A stretch of DNA of 64,000 nt. Origin: Amphritea opalescens (lineage in GTDB: Bacteria > Pseudomonadota > Gammaproteobacteria > Pseudomonadales > Balneatricaceae). The notes under the pieces are model-generated. The model made no database searches. It was not told the origin of the DNA and saw only the letters and a program-made list of their open reading frames with translations. Shown here piece by piece: positions 47,049-57,545 of this stretch. The stretch spans positions 1 to 64,000 of the forward strand of contig NZ_RQXW01000006.1 of NCBI RefSeq assembly GCF_003957515.1, in the 5' to 3' direction. Each line of letters opens with the position of its first letter. Positions within the stretch are counted from its first letter, which is position 1. Made by a program: the position numbers and the translations under genes.

Positions 47049-47664
47049 CCCACCCAACCGGCCCTTTGTGTATCGAACACAGGGGCCGACTTATTCACCA
47101 AAGCATCAACTCCCCTTTCCACCAACCGACCAAAACCGCTATTCGCCTTAACCTCAATGCTGCGCTAAGGTCACTCTCCTCCTAAACTCTCCTCCTAAAC
47201 TCTCCAGCCAAACATTCCAGCAAAACACTCTAGCTAAACACTCTAGCTAAACAGTCGACAGCCTGCGCTCAATATTGACCCACACAAACCCATCGCCATG
47301 CTCACTGAGACAATGATACAAAGTGTTTTATCGATGTAACCCCTCTGTCAAAAACGACAGATAAACTGATTCTGGCCCATAGCGGCATATTAAAAAAAAG
47401 CGATGAAATAACAATAAATCTTTAAATAACAATAACTTAAAAAAATAAAAGCTTTTTTAAATAACGCTTTTACTCTGTCAATAAATATCTTAGAATTAAA
47501 TTAGCTTGAAAGTAAGACCTGTTTTTTATGCACCAAAGAGTCCAACAGATCAACCTGTGTGTCCCTTCGTCATAAATGTAGTTCCTGCATTCTTAGCTTA
47601 ACCCGTGTGCAGACCTATCTCTGTGCACCATAATTTTAAAAACACTATTGTAGGGAATACAATT
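47049..47664. other. Intergenic region with degenerate short repeats and cold-shock leader
   Basis: 47170-47255 contains tandem variants of CTCCTCCTAAA then CACTCTAGCTAAA, a slippage array. The AT-rich part from about 47380 to 47664 upstream of the cold-shock gene must include its promoter and a leader of over 100 nt, as usual for csp genes. Confidence 0.55.
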
Positions 47665-47871
47665 ATGTCTACATCTACTGGTACCGTTAAATGGTTCAAC
47701 GCCGATAAAGGCTATGGCTTTATCGAACAAGATAACGGTCCTGACGTATTCGTTCACTTCCGCGCTATCAACTCCGATGGCTTTAAAACTTTGAATGAAG
47801 GACAGCAAGTGTCTTTCGAAGTCACTGATGGCCAAAAAGGCCCTCAGGCTGAGAACGTTACTCTGCTGTAA
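47665..47871 (+). CDS. Cold-shock protein, CspA family
   Basis: 68 residues, one OB fold with RNP1 KGYGFIE and RNP2 [21 protein letters not shown] precedes the ATG at 47665. Single-stranded nucleic-acid chaperone. The AT-rich region before it is typical of a long regulatory 5' leader. Confidence 0.95.
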   Translation: MSTSTGTVKWFNADKGYGFIEQDNGPDVFVHFRAINSDGFKTLNEGQQVSFEVTDGQKGPQAENVTLL

Positions 47872-47938
47872 TGTTGACTGCCCGGCTGCGGCCTCCGGGC
47901 CGCGGCCAGTTTCACCAGAACCAACAAATCCCCGATCA

Positions 47939-48559
47939 CTATCTCGCCTTTTGCCACACCAATAACTGATTATTCGCCGGCATCACGATATCATCCTTGA
48001 GTAATAAACCGGCCTCCACAGCTAATGCATTCACCGCCTCAAAATCCCGAATTCCACTCATGGGGTTACGCGCTTTCAGCCATTGATCAAACTCCGCATT
48101 ACTGTCACTGGTAAAATTCTGACCATAACGGAAAGGCCCATACAAAATAACCTGCCCTTGGGGAGCCAACACCTGATCAAGATGGCGAAACAGGGAGACC
48201 ACCTCAGCCCAACCGATAATATGCAACGTATTGGCACTATAGATTAGATCGACGGGGTCTAAACCGGTATGCCAGTCGCTTTGTTGCAAATTCAACACCC
48301 GTGAAGCGGTGATATTATCGCTACCATGGCGGTCAAGGTTTGCCTGGAGTAACGGCAGTTGCTGCTCAATATCGGACGGAAGCCACCGTACACCGGGCAG
48401 GTTTCCAGCAAAATGCACCGCATGTTGCCCTGTACCACTGCCGACCTCTAACACCTTTTCATCCCCTGCCAGTAAACCGGTCAGTCGCTGCAAGATAGGC
48501 GCTGCATTACGTGCCGATGCTGGGGAAAAGCCCATAAAACTATTTTCATCAATGTTCAT
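47939..48559 (-). CDS. DUF938 SAM-dependent methyltransferase-like
   Basis: 206 residues with the class I motif VLEVGSGTGQHAVHFA and the family's SPASARNAAPIL start; LIYSANTLHIIGW and VILYGPFRYGQNFTSDSN complete it. Target unknown. Converges with the cold-shock gene; between them is a GC-rich imperfect stem (GGCTGCGGCC/GGCCGCGGCC) without a T-run. Confidence 0.9.
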   Translation of the reverse strand: MNIDENSFMGFSPASARNAAPILQRLTGLLAGDEKVLEVGSGTGQHAVHFAGNLPGVRWLPSDIEQQLPLLQANLDRHGSDNITASRVLNLQQSDWHTGLDPVDLIYSANTLHIIGWAEVVSLFRHLDQVLAPQGQVILYGPFRYGQNFTSDSNAEFDQWLKARNPMSGIRDFEAVNALAVEAGLLLKDDIVMPANNQLLVWQKAR

Positions 48560-48948
48560 ACTTTGGTATTTCCCATCAGTACCTACGGGATACTTGAATT
48601 AAATGAGGTTGAGTTGGATTCGTTGCTTTGCCAATTTGCTAGCGAATAGGGTTATTCGAACCCTACCCTGAGTAAAACACTATACGACAAACTGAATAGT
48701 GGTGAAAAATAGAATGAATAACCACTATAGAATACGGTAAAACCAATCAAAACATAGAGTTACTATTATGGTGAATTTTACTCATCATTCATCTGAAAAT
48801 TGATCAGCTATCATCCGTTCGACTAAAGTATAGAATACTTAAACACGTTGAGGTGACCCTCATCATTGTTTTCAATTCAGGCCTGGTGGCGAGTCGAAGC
48901 GCTGAACATGGTTCAGGCCTGAATTAATTTTATACTTATGGGTAAAAC
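48560..48948. other. Intergenic region with paired palindromes
   Basis: AATTCAGGCCTG at 48874-48885 is exactly complemented by CAGGCCTGAATT at 48914-48925; the second arm lies within TTCAGGCCTGAA, a palindrome on its own. This sits 23 bp upstream of the next gene's start. Otherwise no signal. Confidence 0.6.
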
Positions 48949-49164
48949 ATGATTCCTTCTGGCATACATCGCGATATTTATACTCAGGCGGCAAACCTGC
49001 GCGCTGAAGTTCAGGCTGAGCTGGTGCTGAGTGCGTTTGCGCTATTTAAAACCACGCTGAAAACCAATACCCCTATCTTTGGCCCACTGATGCTCCGGGC
49101 AAATGCCAAAATGAACATGGCATCACTGAATAAACCTCAGCTGAAGCAATCTGCCGCTGCGTAA
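48949..49164 (+). CDS. Small conserved-looking protein, unknown
   Basis: 71 residues (MIPSGIHRDIYTQAANLRAE, then FKTTLKTNTPIFGPLMLRANAKM). Amphipathic and Ala/Leu-rich, no signal. An upstream palindrome pair and a strong terminator 50 bp downstream argue that this is a separate transcription unit. No family recognised. Confidence 0.5.
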   Translation: MIPSGIHRDIYTQAANLRAEVQAELVLSAFALFKTTLKTNTPIFGPLMLRANAKMNMASLNKPQLKQSAAA

Positions 49165-49215
49165 TGACTTCTCTCTAGAGCTTTCCTTCCATAGGATCGA
49201 TTAAGCTCTTTTTTT

Positions 49216-49241
49216 ACAGGCCGCTATGGCCTGTTTTTTTT
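49216..49241 (+). terminator. Intrinsic terminator
   Basis: ACAGGCC and GGCCTGT around GCTAT, then eight T. Ends the small gene at 48949. Confidence 0.9.
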
Positions 49242-50118
49242 GCCTTAATTTAGCCGCGTCACCATCAACAACCCATTCAAAACCCCATCTACGGCTCCAT
49301 ACAAAAGCGCTTAGAATCATCGCGCTTAGAATCATCGTACTTCTCATCAGCTCGCAGCATCGATGCCAGCGATAGCATAACGAGAGACAAATCTGACATA
49401 AATCAAAACAGTCACAGCTCTAAAAAATCCAGCTAAAACAAGCTTTTATCTTATCCCGGTTAAGCTTTAGCGCACTTTGTATCCAATCAGATACAGATTA
49501 ACCTATTGATTTACATAGGTTTTATAAAAAATAGGAAAATAAAGACGCTAGATAGCGACACATTTCAGCAAGATAGATGTAAAAAACGCCTCAAATAAAG
49601 ACCTATTATTTATAACTCATTGATTAATAACAATTTAGTAAAAAAAGGCATCAAACTTGTATATAAGTAGTTATTGTTTCGGCGAATGCCTCTGAACTTT
49701 AAGTCCCCCCCATAGAATCTAAAGATCAGGGGTGTTTCAGCCGAGCAATAGATTCATAAAGAAAACCGCTTCGGCGGTTTTTTTATGCCTGGCAAAAAGT
49801 ATAACCTCAGCCTCTACAACTCCCACAGGGCTTCAAACAGAGTGAGGACGCTCATTTACACGGACCTATGGATGCCATGATCGCAAAGAAGCCACGCTCG
49901 ACTTATACTGTTATTTACGCTCTACCTGTTCATTAGTGGGTCGACCCTACCGACCTTCAACAATACCCCAATGATTAATCGGCCCTGACTGATGAATATC
50001 CGTTAATAAAACGTTCAGTAAACGCCTTTTACAGTAGAGCCTAACAATTACTTGATAATATCGATCAAAGTCATCAAGCGGCTAGCACTCGATGCCACAC
50101 ACTAAAGGATTAAACGTC
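49242..50118. other. Long gap without protein genes
   Basis: CTTAGAATCATCG is repeated in tandem near 49309-49337. A TATAAG-like box near 49662 and a terminator at 49762-49784 delimit a candidate sRNA (entered separately). The rest shows nothing I can support. Confidence 0.5.
49670..49784 (+). ncRNA. Candidate small RNA with intrinsic terminator
   Basis: A T/A-rich promoter-like stretch (TTGTATATAAGTAG) is followed by about 115 bases with no ORF and a clear terminator: AACCGC-TTCG-GCGGTT then seven T at 49764-49784. CCCCCCC and AGGGG in the body could pair. No homologue recognised; orphan transcript or leader are alternatives. Confidence 0.35.
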
Positions 50119-50433
50119 ATGAAAAGCAGCCCGATCAAATCAACTCTTTTAACCGCCGTTGTTACCCTGATGGTCTCCGCCATGACACTCCCTGCTTATG
50201 CACAACAAGATAGCCAGGCAAAGCTTGCAAATGACTGGGCTGTATCGAAGCATAATGGCGAAAATGCAGGGGGATCAAGCGAAGCGAAACAAAAGGGTAA
50301 TGGTGGCGGCAGCGGTAAAGTTGAAATACAAGACGTCAATCTCCATATCCCCAGTAAACAAGTCCCTGACATAAAACCGATGAAAAAAGGCCAAGCGTCT
50401 ATGAAAATGGATGGGGTCGAAGCTGAATTTTAA
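50119..50433 (+). CDS. Exported protein, unknown
   Basis: 104 residues with a Sec signal (TLLTAVVTLMVSAMTLPAYAQQ) and a Gly/Lys/Ser-rich, low-complexity mature region (ENAGGSSEAKQKGNGGGSGK) then VEIQDVNLHIPSKQVPDIKPM. AAAGGA lies at good distance from the ATG. Probably periplasmic and partly disordered. No family. Confidence 0.6.
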   Translation: MKSSPIKSTLLTAVVTLMVSAMTLPAYAQQDSQAKLANDWAVSKHNGENAGGSSEAKQKGNGGGSGKVEIQDVNLHIPSKQVPDIKPMKKGQASMKMDGVEAEF

Positions 50434-50484
50434 GCATCAGTCACCTAACGCCTCCTTCATTCGGCCCATAAACTAGCAATAAAA

Positions 50485-50511
50485 AGCCGAGTATCGCAAA
50501 CATACTCGGCT
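50485..50511. terminator. Intrinsic terminator between convergent genes
   Basis: AGCCGAGTAT and ATACTCGGCT around a 7-nt loop, A-run to the left. Works for the minus-strand MFS gene better than for the plus strand. Confidence 0.8.
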
Positions 50512-50538
50512 ATTAAACCTCTAACGACTCACTCCCGT

Positions 50539-51780
50539 TTAACCTGGCTCCGCTTCAATCAAGCCATCATCTTCGATTCGCCCCTTTTCGGCCCAATACA
50601 TCACCCCTAACGCCACCGTGCCAAACACAGCAAAACCAGTGGTCATCGGAATAAGTGAATTATCGTACATCTGGCCGATTAGCGTGCCGATCAACATCGA
50701 CATAATCGAAGAAACAGAGCCAATAACCGCAGAGGCAATACCCGCAACATGCCCCATCGGCTCCATCGCCAAGGCATTCACATTACCAAATAGAAAGCCA
50801 AAGCAGAAAAAGAAAACCCCTGCATAGCATAAGAACATCCAGAGCGTAATGGCCATTAACGCATGCATACTCAAGAAAATAAACGACGCAAACACCACGG
50901 CTAAAATGGCACGAAAAGCAATATGCTTCGCCCCATGCTTCTCTACAATCCGAGAGTTGATCAAAGATGAGGCCCCCAATAGCAACGCCAATCCACCAAA
51001 GTAAACTGAGAACAGATTGCCGGTATTAAATTGCACCTGAAATATTTGCTGTGCAGAATTTAAATAGCCAATAAAACTACCGAAGAACAACCCCATGCAG
51101 ACGGTATAGCTGGCGGTGATGCGATTGGTTAGCACCTCTTTAAAGCCATCGTAGAAACCTTTTTGGGTAAACGGAATACGGTGCTCTTTTGGCAACGTCT
51201 CTTTTAATCGCAACAAGATCCACAACATCAAGACCACCGCATAAACCAGATACATTTCAAAGATACCGCGCCAATCGGCAAAAAACATAATCGCTTGCCC
51301 AAGGCTCGGCGCGATCGCCGGTACGAGTACAAAGATCATCATCACCAATGACATAACCCGTGCCATCTGAGAGCCATGGTATAGATCACGCACGAGTGAG
51401 ATCGCCGAAATATAAGGCCCCGCTACCCCTAGCCCTTGGATAAAACGACCGATCATCATCATCTCTAAACTATCGGCTTGATAGCAAACAACGGTCCCCA
51501 CCAAGTAGAGCGTAAACCCCCCGAAAAGTATCGGACGACGTCCCAGAGCATCCGATAGCGGCCCACAAATCAGCTGCCCTATCGCCATGCCTAGAAACAA
51601 CATACTCACCAACAGTTGAGGCTGATTCGCCGTCGTCGCCCCTAAGGATTGACCAATAACGCCGAGAGCCGGCAGTAGTGCATCAATCGAAATAGCAACA
51701 ATCGACATAAGCAAAGCGACCAGCACCGTAAACTCTTTTGCAGACATGCCGGATGCAGCACTGCTCTGATGATTTTCCAT
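50539..51780 (-). CDS. Bcr/CflA-type MFS drug exporter
   Basis: About 413 residues, 12 helices: TVLVALLMSIVAISIDALLPALGVIGQ and CGPLSDALGRRPILFGGFTLY are the Bcr/CflA N-terminus and loop motif A. I start at MENHQSS (51780). A proton-driven exporter of drugs or small metabolites. It is divergent from a second exporter of the same family. Confidence 0.85.
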   Translation of the reverse strand: MENHQSSAASGMSAKEFTVLVALLMSIVAISIDALLPALGVIGQSLGATTANQPQLLVSMLFLGMAIGQLICGPLSDALGRRPILFGGFTLYLVGTVVCYQADSLEMMMIGRFIQGLGVAGPYISAISLVRDLYHGSQMARVMSLVMMIFVLVPAIAPSLGQAIMFFADWRGIFEMYLVYAVVLMLWILLRLKETLPKEHRIPFTQKGFYDGFKEVLTNRITASYTVCMGLFFGSFIGYLNSAQQIFQVQFNTGNLFSVYFGGLALLLGASSLINSRIVEKHGAKHIAFRAILAVVFASFIFLSMHALMAITLWMFLCYAGVFFFCFGFLFGNVNALAMEPMGHVAGIASAVIGSVSSIMSMLIGTLIGQMYDNSLIPMTTGFAVFGTVALGVMYWAEKGRIEDDGLIEAEPG

Positions 51781-52125
51781 AACGTATCCATATAAAGACA
51801 TTGATGACATACCGCGAGAAAGCAGCTGTGGATGATAAACACTCTGCACTGGCCTTTAGTGCGGCAGGCATATTATTTTGGGCTAACCATACTTGTAGAA
51901 ACCGCTAAGAGCCAACCATTTATTCACTGCGTTAAACAGCTTTCGACTTAGCTTATACCCCGATCAAATAGGCCTGCAGCGATCATCGAGAAATAAGGGG
52001 AAACGGCTTTACGCCATCAGCAAACGACCAGGCAGTAACCGATACCATTGCCCGTAAAACTCGACAGAATGAGCCACAACATCCTTATTTTTTTATTATT
52101 TCATCCCAATTTTATCGATAGACCT

Positions 52126-52134
52126 TGGTATAAT
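52126..52134 (+). promoter_or_regulatory. Extended -10 promoter for the plus-strand exporter
   Basis: TGGTATAAT is an extended -10, 41 bp upstream of the ATG at 52175. No good -35 hexamer at 17 bp. Confidence 0.4.
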
Positions 52135-52174
52135 TGCTCGCCTTCACACAGCGCATTATCACAACGAGAACTTC

Positions 52175-53368
52175 ATGAAAGAGAGCACTCGTCCGATCCC
52201 CGGACTCATACTCATGCTCGCCGGTCTGACAGCCATGGCTCCTTTTGCAACCGATGCCTACCTACCGGCTATTCCTTCGATGGCAGCAGCATTGGATACA
52301 TCGGTGCATAAGGTCGAATTATCGATCAGCCTATTCTTAGGCGGCTTCAGCCTTGGGCAATTAATTGGCGGTCCTTTTTCCGATCATTTTGGCCGACGTA
52401 TTTCCATCTTTATTGGCCTGATACTTTTTTGTACCGCCTCCTTGGCGATCTTATTCACCCCTTCTATCGAGTGGCTCTGGCTGTTGCGAGTGATTCAGGC
52501 GATTGGTGGCGGCATGACAGCTGTCAACCCTGCGGCGGTAATCCGTGATGTGAGCTGTGGCATCGAAACCGCTCGTAATATGTCCCGCATGGGACTCATT
52601 ATGATGTTTGCGCCGTTAATGGCGCCGGTCATCGGCATGCTGATTTTAAAACTAGACGGCTGGCAGTCGATCTTCTTTTTCTTGTTTAGCTATGCCCTCA
52701 TGATGATGATCACCATCTTTTTCAGGCTGCCAGAAACCCGTGTCAAACAGGCAGAAAAAACACACTTTCTCAAACGTTACTGGCTCGTATTAAAGCATCG
52801 ACAGGCCCTTAGTTTTATTTTTTCAGCTGCGTTCACCTTTGCGGGTATGTTTGCTTTTATCACCGGTTCTCCCTCCGTTTACATGGAGTTTTTCGGTGTG
52901 TCTGAAACACTGTTCCCGCTGTTTTTTGGCGCCAATATTATATCGATGTTCATCATGAACCGTATCAACATGCGGCTGTTAGCACGCTACTCCCTTCATA
53001 CCCTACTCAGTATGGGTCAGGCGATTCAGTTCTTAATCGGTGCGCTGTTATTCAGCTATATCTCACTCAGCGATTCACCATCACTCTTTCTCACCATGTT
53101 GATGATCATGCTGTTTGTGGGTATGCAGGGTCTGCTTATGCCCAACTGTATGGCCAGCACGGTTGAGTTTTTCCCAACGAACAGTGCAACCGCGATTGCC
53201 TTACTCGGCGCGTTAGGGTTTGCAACGGGCGCACTCACCGGCTCTCTCGTTGGCCTGTTAGGCGATGGAACCCCCTTGCCTATGGCGATGGTCATGTTTG
53301 GTTGTGCCATCATGGGGCCGACACTGAGATTTTTACTTTATCAAAAAAGCTCAGAAGTGGTCTCTTAA
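52175..53368 (+). CDS. Bcr/CflA-type MFS drug exporter
   Basis: 397 residues, 12 helices: MAPFATDAYLPAIPSMAAALD and GGPFSDHFGRRISIFIGL place it in the Bcr/CflA group. It is divergent from the other MFS gene but not a close copy. The substrate is not predictable. Confidence 0.85.
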   Translation: MKESTRPIPGLILMLAGLTAMAPFATDAYLPAIPSMAAALDTSVHKVELSISLFLGGFSLGQLIGGPFSDHFGRRISIFIGLILFCTASLAILFTPSIEWLWLLRVIQAIGGGMTAVNPAAVIRDVSCGIETARNMSRMGLIMMFAPLMAPVIGMLILKLDGWQSIFFFLFSYALMMMITIFFRLPETRVKQAEKTHFLKRYWLVLKHRQALSFIFSAAFTFAGMFAFITGSPSVYMEFFGVSETLFPLFFGANIISMFIMNRINMRLLARYSLHTLLSMGQAIQFLIGALLFSYISLSDSPSLFLTMLMIMLFVGMQGLLMPNCMASTVEFFPTNSATAIALLGALGFATGALTGSLVGLLGDGTPLPMAMVMFGCAIMGPTLRFLLYQKSSEVVS

Positions 53369-54195
53369 CGCAGGGGTTTGACGGCCACTCAGGACGGTGA
53401 AACCTGCCGTAGCCAGTCACACTGTTACCGTCTCTCTTTTTTATCGACTACCTTTTATCGACTACCTTTTATCGACTACCTTTACCGACTACCCCTTGGT
53501 AATCCCTTCACACGGCAGAACTAAACCTCACTCATCTCCTCACTAAAACCATCAGAGCCCAGTGTTGCTGAATAGCCATAGCCTATTGGCACAACGCGAA
53601 AGTAGATTGAGCCGATGTGGATTGTGGTGACGCACCCGATACGCCACTCTGGTTTAAGCAGGCGCAGTGTAAGGCTTTTCAGCTGTACTTTTAGGGCTGT
53701 GCTTTTAGGAATGTACTGATATTGGCGGTTACGATGCCCAGAAAGCAGAACCAATACTGAAGGGTAAGCTCGTGGGTAAGCTCGTGGGTAAGCTCGTGGA
53801 TATGATCGGTTTTAGCCGTTCATGAACAAAAAAGATTGTTTAGTGCAGAGAAAGGGCTAAGTGATTATCCCGTATATCACGGATAAACAGGCATCTCGGG
53901 ATTACCAAGGGATGATACGCTATACCGCCTCTATAACTGGAAACTGTATAGCTAGAGGCTGTCTAGCTAGGGCTGTATAACTAGGGGCTGTATAGCGTAA
54001 CAATAAGACGGTAAAACAGGGTCTCGACGGCTAAAGAGGTCGAGCATCAGATACGGCATATCAACTCACCATTTGACGCTCACACTCCCTTTATCTGACA
54101 ACATCTAGCCTATGACGAGGGTTGCCGAATTAGCAGCAGTATGACGGCAGATAGACGCCTACTGATCTGCCGAGCTTATATGCCGAGCTTAGCCC
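53369..54195. repeat. Gap with several short tandem repeats
   Basis: Three unrelated minisatellites: TTTTATCGACTACC repeated about four times at 53438-53493; GGTAAGCTCGTG three times at 53763-53800; and GGCTGTATAGCTAG-like units at 53948-53998. No supported gene; a 77-codon minus frame (53521-53754) lacks homology. Confidence 0.7.
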
Positions 54196-55707
54196 TTACA
54201 TTTTTCCTGTTGTTTCATAACTTTCATGCCAGCTTAATGCTTCATTCAAGATATGCGGTGTGTGCATGCCCCGCTTACTCGCACAGGCACGTTCGTAATA
54301 ATCGGTTAGACGATCTTTATACATCGGATGGGCACACTTCTCGATGATAACCTTAGCCCGTTGACGCGGAGACAAACCTCGCAGATCGGCCAAGCCTTGC
54401 TCGGTAACGATCACCTTCACATCATGCTCGGTATGGTCAACATGGGACGCCATCGGCACAATCGCAGAAATAGCCCCATTCTTAGCGGTAGAAGGCGTCA
54501 TAAAGATAGACAAAGAGCCATTACGCGCGAAATCACCCGAACCACCAATACCATTCATAATACGAGAACCCATGATATGGGTAGAGTTCACATTACCATA
54601 GATGTCGGCTTCGATAAGCCCGTTCATGGCGATGATGCCTAAACGTCTAACGATTTCCGGGTGGTTACTAATATCTTGCTGACGCAGAATGATTTTCTCA
54701 CGATAAAAATCGATATTTTCATTCAGGTCGTCCAACGCCGTCGGGCTTAAAGAGAAAGCCGTTGCAGAGGCCACCGATAAAGTACCGGATTTCAGCATGT
54801 GAAGCATGCCGTCCTGTATCACCTCGGTGTAAGCGGTCAGGTTTTTATAACCGCCCTTCTCCAAGCCACTCAAAACAGCATTAGGGATATTGCCCACGCC
54901 GGATTGTAGCGGTAACAACTCTTTAGGTAGCCGCCCCTGTTTAATTTCATGGGCAAAGAAATCAATGATATTGTCGGCGATTTGGGTGGATATTTCATCC
55001 GGCAGTGCAAATGCGCTGTTACGGTCAGGCGCAGAGGTTTCAACCACGGCGACAATCTTTTCGAGAGGAATATCTAAGTATTGCTCACCAATGCGATCGG
55101 CCGGCGTATTAATCAGAATGGGTTTACGGTGAGGCGGTAGCGCAGTGCCATAATAGATATCATGCATGCCTTCTAACTTGATGCTTTGCTGGTCATTGAC
55201 CTCGAGAATAACGAGATCAGCCTGCTCTACCCAGGTTTTATTATTACCTACCGACGATGACGGAATAATACGGCCATCGGCATGTATACCTGCCACCTCA
55301 ATCACCGCAACATCTAGCTTGCCGAGAAAACCAGACCATGCATATTGGGACACTTCCGATAAGTGCATATCAACATAATCCATCGAGCCTTCGTTGATCT
55401 GTTGACGACAAACAGGATCGGATTGATACGGCAAGCGCATATTGATGCCATCGACTTCGGCGAGTACGCCGTCTAACTCCGGCGCTGTTGATGCCCCTGT
55501 CCACAGGTTAATTCTAAATTCTTTGCCCAATTCTTTCAGCGCCTTGGCTTTTTTAACCAGCGCAGCGGGAATAGACTTAGGATAACCTGCCCCCGTGAAA
55601 CCACTCATACCGACAGTGTGTCGATCCTGTAAGAAAGAAACGGCTTCATCAGCGGACATAATTTTTTTGCGTAGGATAGGACATTCAACACGCGATTTAG
55701 AAAACAT
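54196..55707 (-). CDS. Acetyl-CoA hydrolase/succinate:CoA transferase family
   Basis: 503 residues. GMSGFTGAGYPKSIPAALVKKA and the catalytic-Glu segment TEVIQDGMLHMLKSGTLSVASATAFSLS match the succinyl-CoA:acetate CoA-transferase (Cat1/AarC) type; GLSPRQRAKVIIEKCAHPMYKD ends it. It moves CoA between succinate, acetate or propionate in the cytoplasm. Length agrees with the family. Monocistronic here. Confidence 0.9.
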   Translation of the reverse strand: MFSKSRVECPILRKKIMSADEAVSFLQDRHTVGMSGFTGAGYPKSIPAALVKKAKALKELGKEFRINLWTGASTAPELDGVLAEVDGINMRLPYQSDPVCRQQINEGSMDYVDMHLSEVSQYAWSGFLGKLDVAVIEVAGIHADGRIIPSSSVGNNKTWVEQADLVILEVNDQQSIKLEGMHDIYYGTALPPHRKPILINTPADRIGEQYLDIPLEKIVAVVETSAPDRNSAFALPDEISTQIADNIIDFFAHEIKQGRLPKELLPLQSGVGNIPNAVLSGLEKGGYKNLTAYTEVIQDGMLHMLKSGTLSVASATAFSLSPTALDDLNENIDFYREKIILRQQDISNHPEIVRRLGIIAMNGLIEADIYGNVNSTHIMGSRIMNGIGGSGDFARNGSLSIFMTPSTAKNGAISAIVPMASHVDHTEHDVKVIVTEQGLADLRGLSPRQRAKVIIEKCAHPMYKDRLTDYYERACASKRGMHTPHILNEALSWHESYETTGKM

Positions 55708-56033
55708 GCATACTCCAGATAAAACTTCATTGAACCGACAAACGGGGTGGCTAGACGTATATTCTAGGGATAAGTGGCAAACGCACCTAAAGCCTAACGA
55801 AACGACCCTAATTTAATTGCGGTGTACTTTACCTCACCGAAAATAAGTCGATATAAGACCTAGGTTGTAGATACCCAGTCAGCTAACGATGTTATGAACA
55901 ATAATTATGAAAGCTCGGTAATGATACTGAACGCCCTACCCTTGTTGCAATGCACCAAAAGTAGCGTGGTAGCAGAGCGCTTTCCCTTGAAAGGCTCGGA
56001 GTGATTATCAACCATGCTGCGAATACCGTCGCG
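55708..56033. other. Gap without a recognisable gene
   Basis: Contains the promoter side of the CoA-transferase. Nothing else seen. Confidence 0.5.
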
Positions 56034-57545
56034 TTAAAGCATCTCTTTAAAATAACACGCGCTATGGTGCCCTTTGGTTTTAGCGCAGTACATCGCTTGG
56101 TCAGCTTTTTTAAGTAAATCATCGATACTCAACGCATCATGGGGATAAAGTGCGACCCCGATACTGGCGGTACAAAAAACCGGTTTCTCTTGAATCATAT
56201 AGGGCTGCGCAAGCACACTCGATAAGTTCTCGCAGACATGATCGATATCTTCACGGCTTGACGTGCCCACAAGCACAACAATAAATTCATCCCCACCTAA
56301 ACGGGCAGCAATATCATTGTGCCTAATGTTCTCTTTAATACGTGCTGAGCACTCAATCAAAACAGCATCGCCGGCCCCATGGCCAAACGTATCATTAACC
56401 GCTTTGAATTTATTCAGATCTAACATCGCAATCGCGAGCTGTTTTTTATCACGTTCGCTGTTGGCGATAGCCGTCTTCAGATGTTCGTGCAGTAAATTAC
56501 GATTCGGTAAATTGGTTAAACTATCGTAATTCGCTTGCTGCCATATTAATTGATCGGCTTTTTGCCGCTCTATAGCGATACGGGCCAGATTAACGAACTG
56601 CTCTATCCGTTGAAATTCCGTGATCGTCGGCGTGGTTATTTTTCGATGATAGACCGCAAAAGTGCCCAACACCCTGCCTTGGTTATCAATAATAGGTTCA
56701 GACCAACAGGCAGCAACATTCGCTTTTTTAGCCAATGGCGCCCAATCAGCCCACTGAGGGTCCGTGGCTATATCAGACACAACAACGCGCTTACCGGTAT
56801 AAACCGCTTCACCACAAGAGCCCTCGCCGACGGATAACCCATCGACCGCTTCTGTGTAAAAACCAGGCAGATTAGGCGCCGCACCAAGCATCAGGTGCTT
56901 GCCCGTTTTATCGAGTATTAACACACTACAGAGCGTGTTCGGAATCTCACTCTCAACACCTTTAATAATAACCGTTAATACTTTGGACAACTCGCTGGAA
57001 CTGGCAATTAATTCGAGAATAGTATTACGAATCTTATTTCTATTATCTTCTTCAGATAAGCGTTTATTTTGACTTTTCATGAAAACAGAAAATATTAACG
57101 AAAAAATATTCGTCACGATAAACGCCGCCACAATACGAGACAGCGTAAAACTGTCAAACTGTTCATATGTAAACAAACAAGCAATCGTAATTAAGGCAGA
57201 ATTAAATAAAATAGCAACGAGCGTTGGCAACAAATAAAAGCTACCAATGATGATAGGGAAAAGCCAATAAATTAACCCCGGCCCTTTGATATAAATACCG
57301 ATCAAAATATTCACATGCGCAAGAACGGCGAAGATACCGCTATAAAGCTTAACTTTATGGGTAAGCCAAACTCCCAAAAATATCGAAAAAATCCCCCCTA
57401 CCGCAATAAAATCAACAATAATATGCGGTATATCTTGGGCAATAATCCGCGCAATCAGGAAAGGAAACAGAATCAATGTAGCGGCTGCAGTGATACCTAG
57501 TAGAATTTTCTCTTCTAACGTACGCTCGGTTATTTTAACGGCCAT
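56034..57545 (-). CDS. Membrane diguanylate cyclase (GAF-GGDEF)
   Basis: 503 residues: five or six N-terminal helices (from ITAAATLILFPFLIARIIA to SRIVAAFIVTNIFSLIFSVFM), then a GAF domain (GAAPNLPGFYTEAVDGLSVGEGSCGEAVYTG) and a GGDEF domain with an intact active site (RLGGDEF) and an RxxD inhibitory site (RHND) five residues before it. It should make c-di-GMP with product inhibition. The GAF ligand is unknown. It is the only intact c-di-GMP gene in the window; the EAL relic is far away. Confidence 0.9.
   Translation of the reverse strand: MAVKITERTLEEKILLGITAAATLILFPFLIARIIAQDIPHIIVDFIAVGGIFSIFLGVWLTHKVKLYSGIFAVLAHVNILIGIYIKGPGLIYWLFPIIIGSFYLLPTLVAILFNSALITIACLFTYEQFDSFTLSRIVAAFIVTNIFSLIFSVFMKSQNKRLSEEDNRNKIRNTILELIASSSELSKVLTVIIKGVESEIPNTLCSVLILDKTGKHLMLGAAPNLPGFYTEAVDGLSVGEGSCGEAVYTGKRVVVSDIATDPQWADWAPLAKKANVAACWSEPIIDNQGRVLGTFAVYHRKITTPTITEFQRIEQFVNLARIAIERQKADQLIWQQANYDSLTNLPNRNLLHEHLKTAIANSERDKKQLAIAMLDLNKFKAVNDTFGHGAGDAVLIECSARIKENIRHNDIAARLGGDEFIVVLVGTSSREDIDHVCENLSSVLAQPYMIQEKPVFCTASIGVALYPHDALSIDDLLKKADQAMYCAKTKGHHSACYFKEML

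Noticed and set aside
53521-53754. 77-codon minus-strand ORF
   Set aside because: Lies in a minisatellite region, no family and no start signal.
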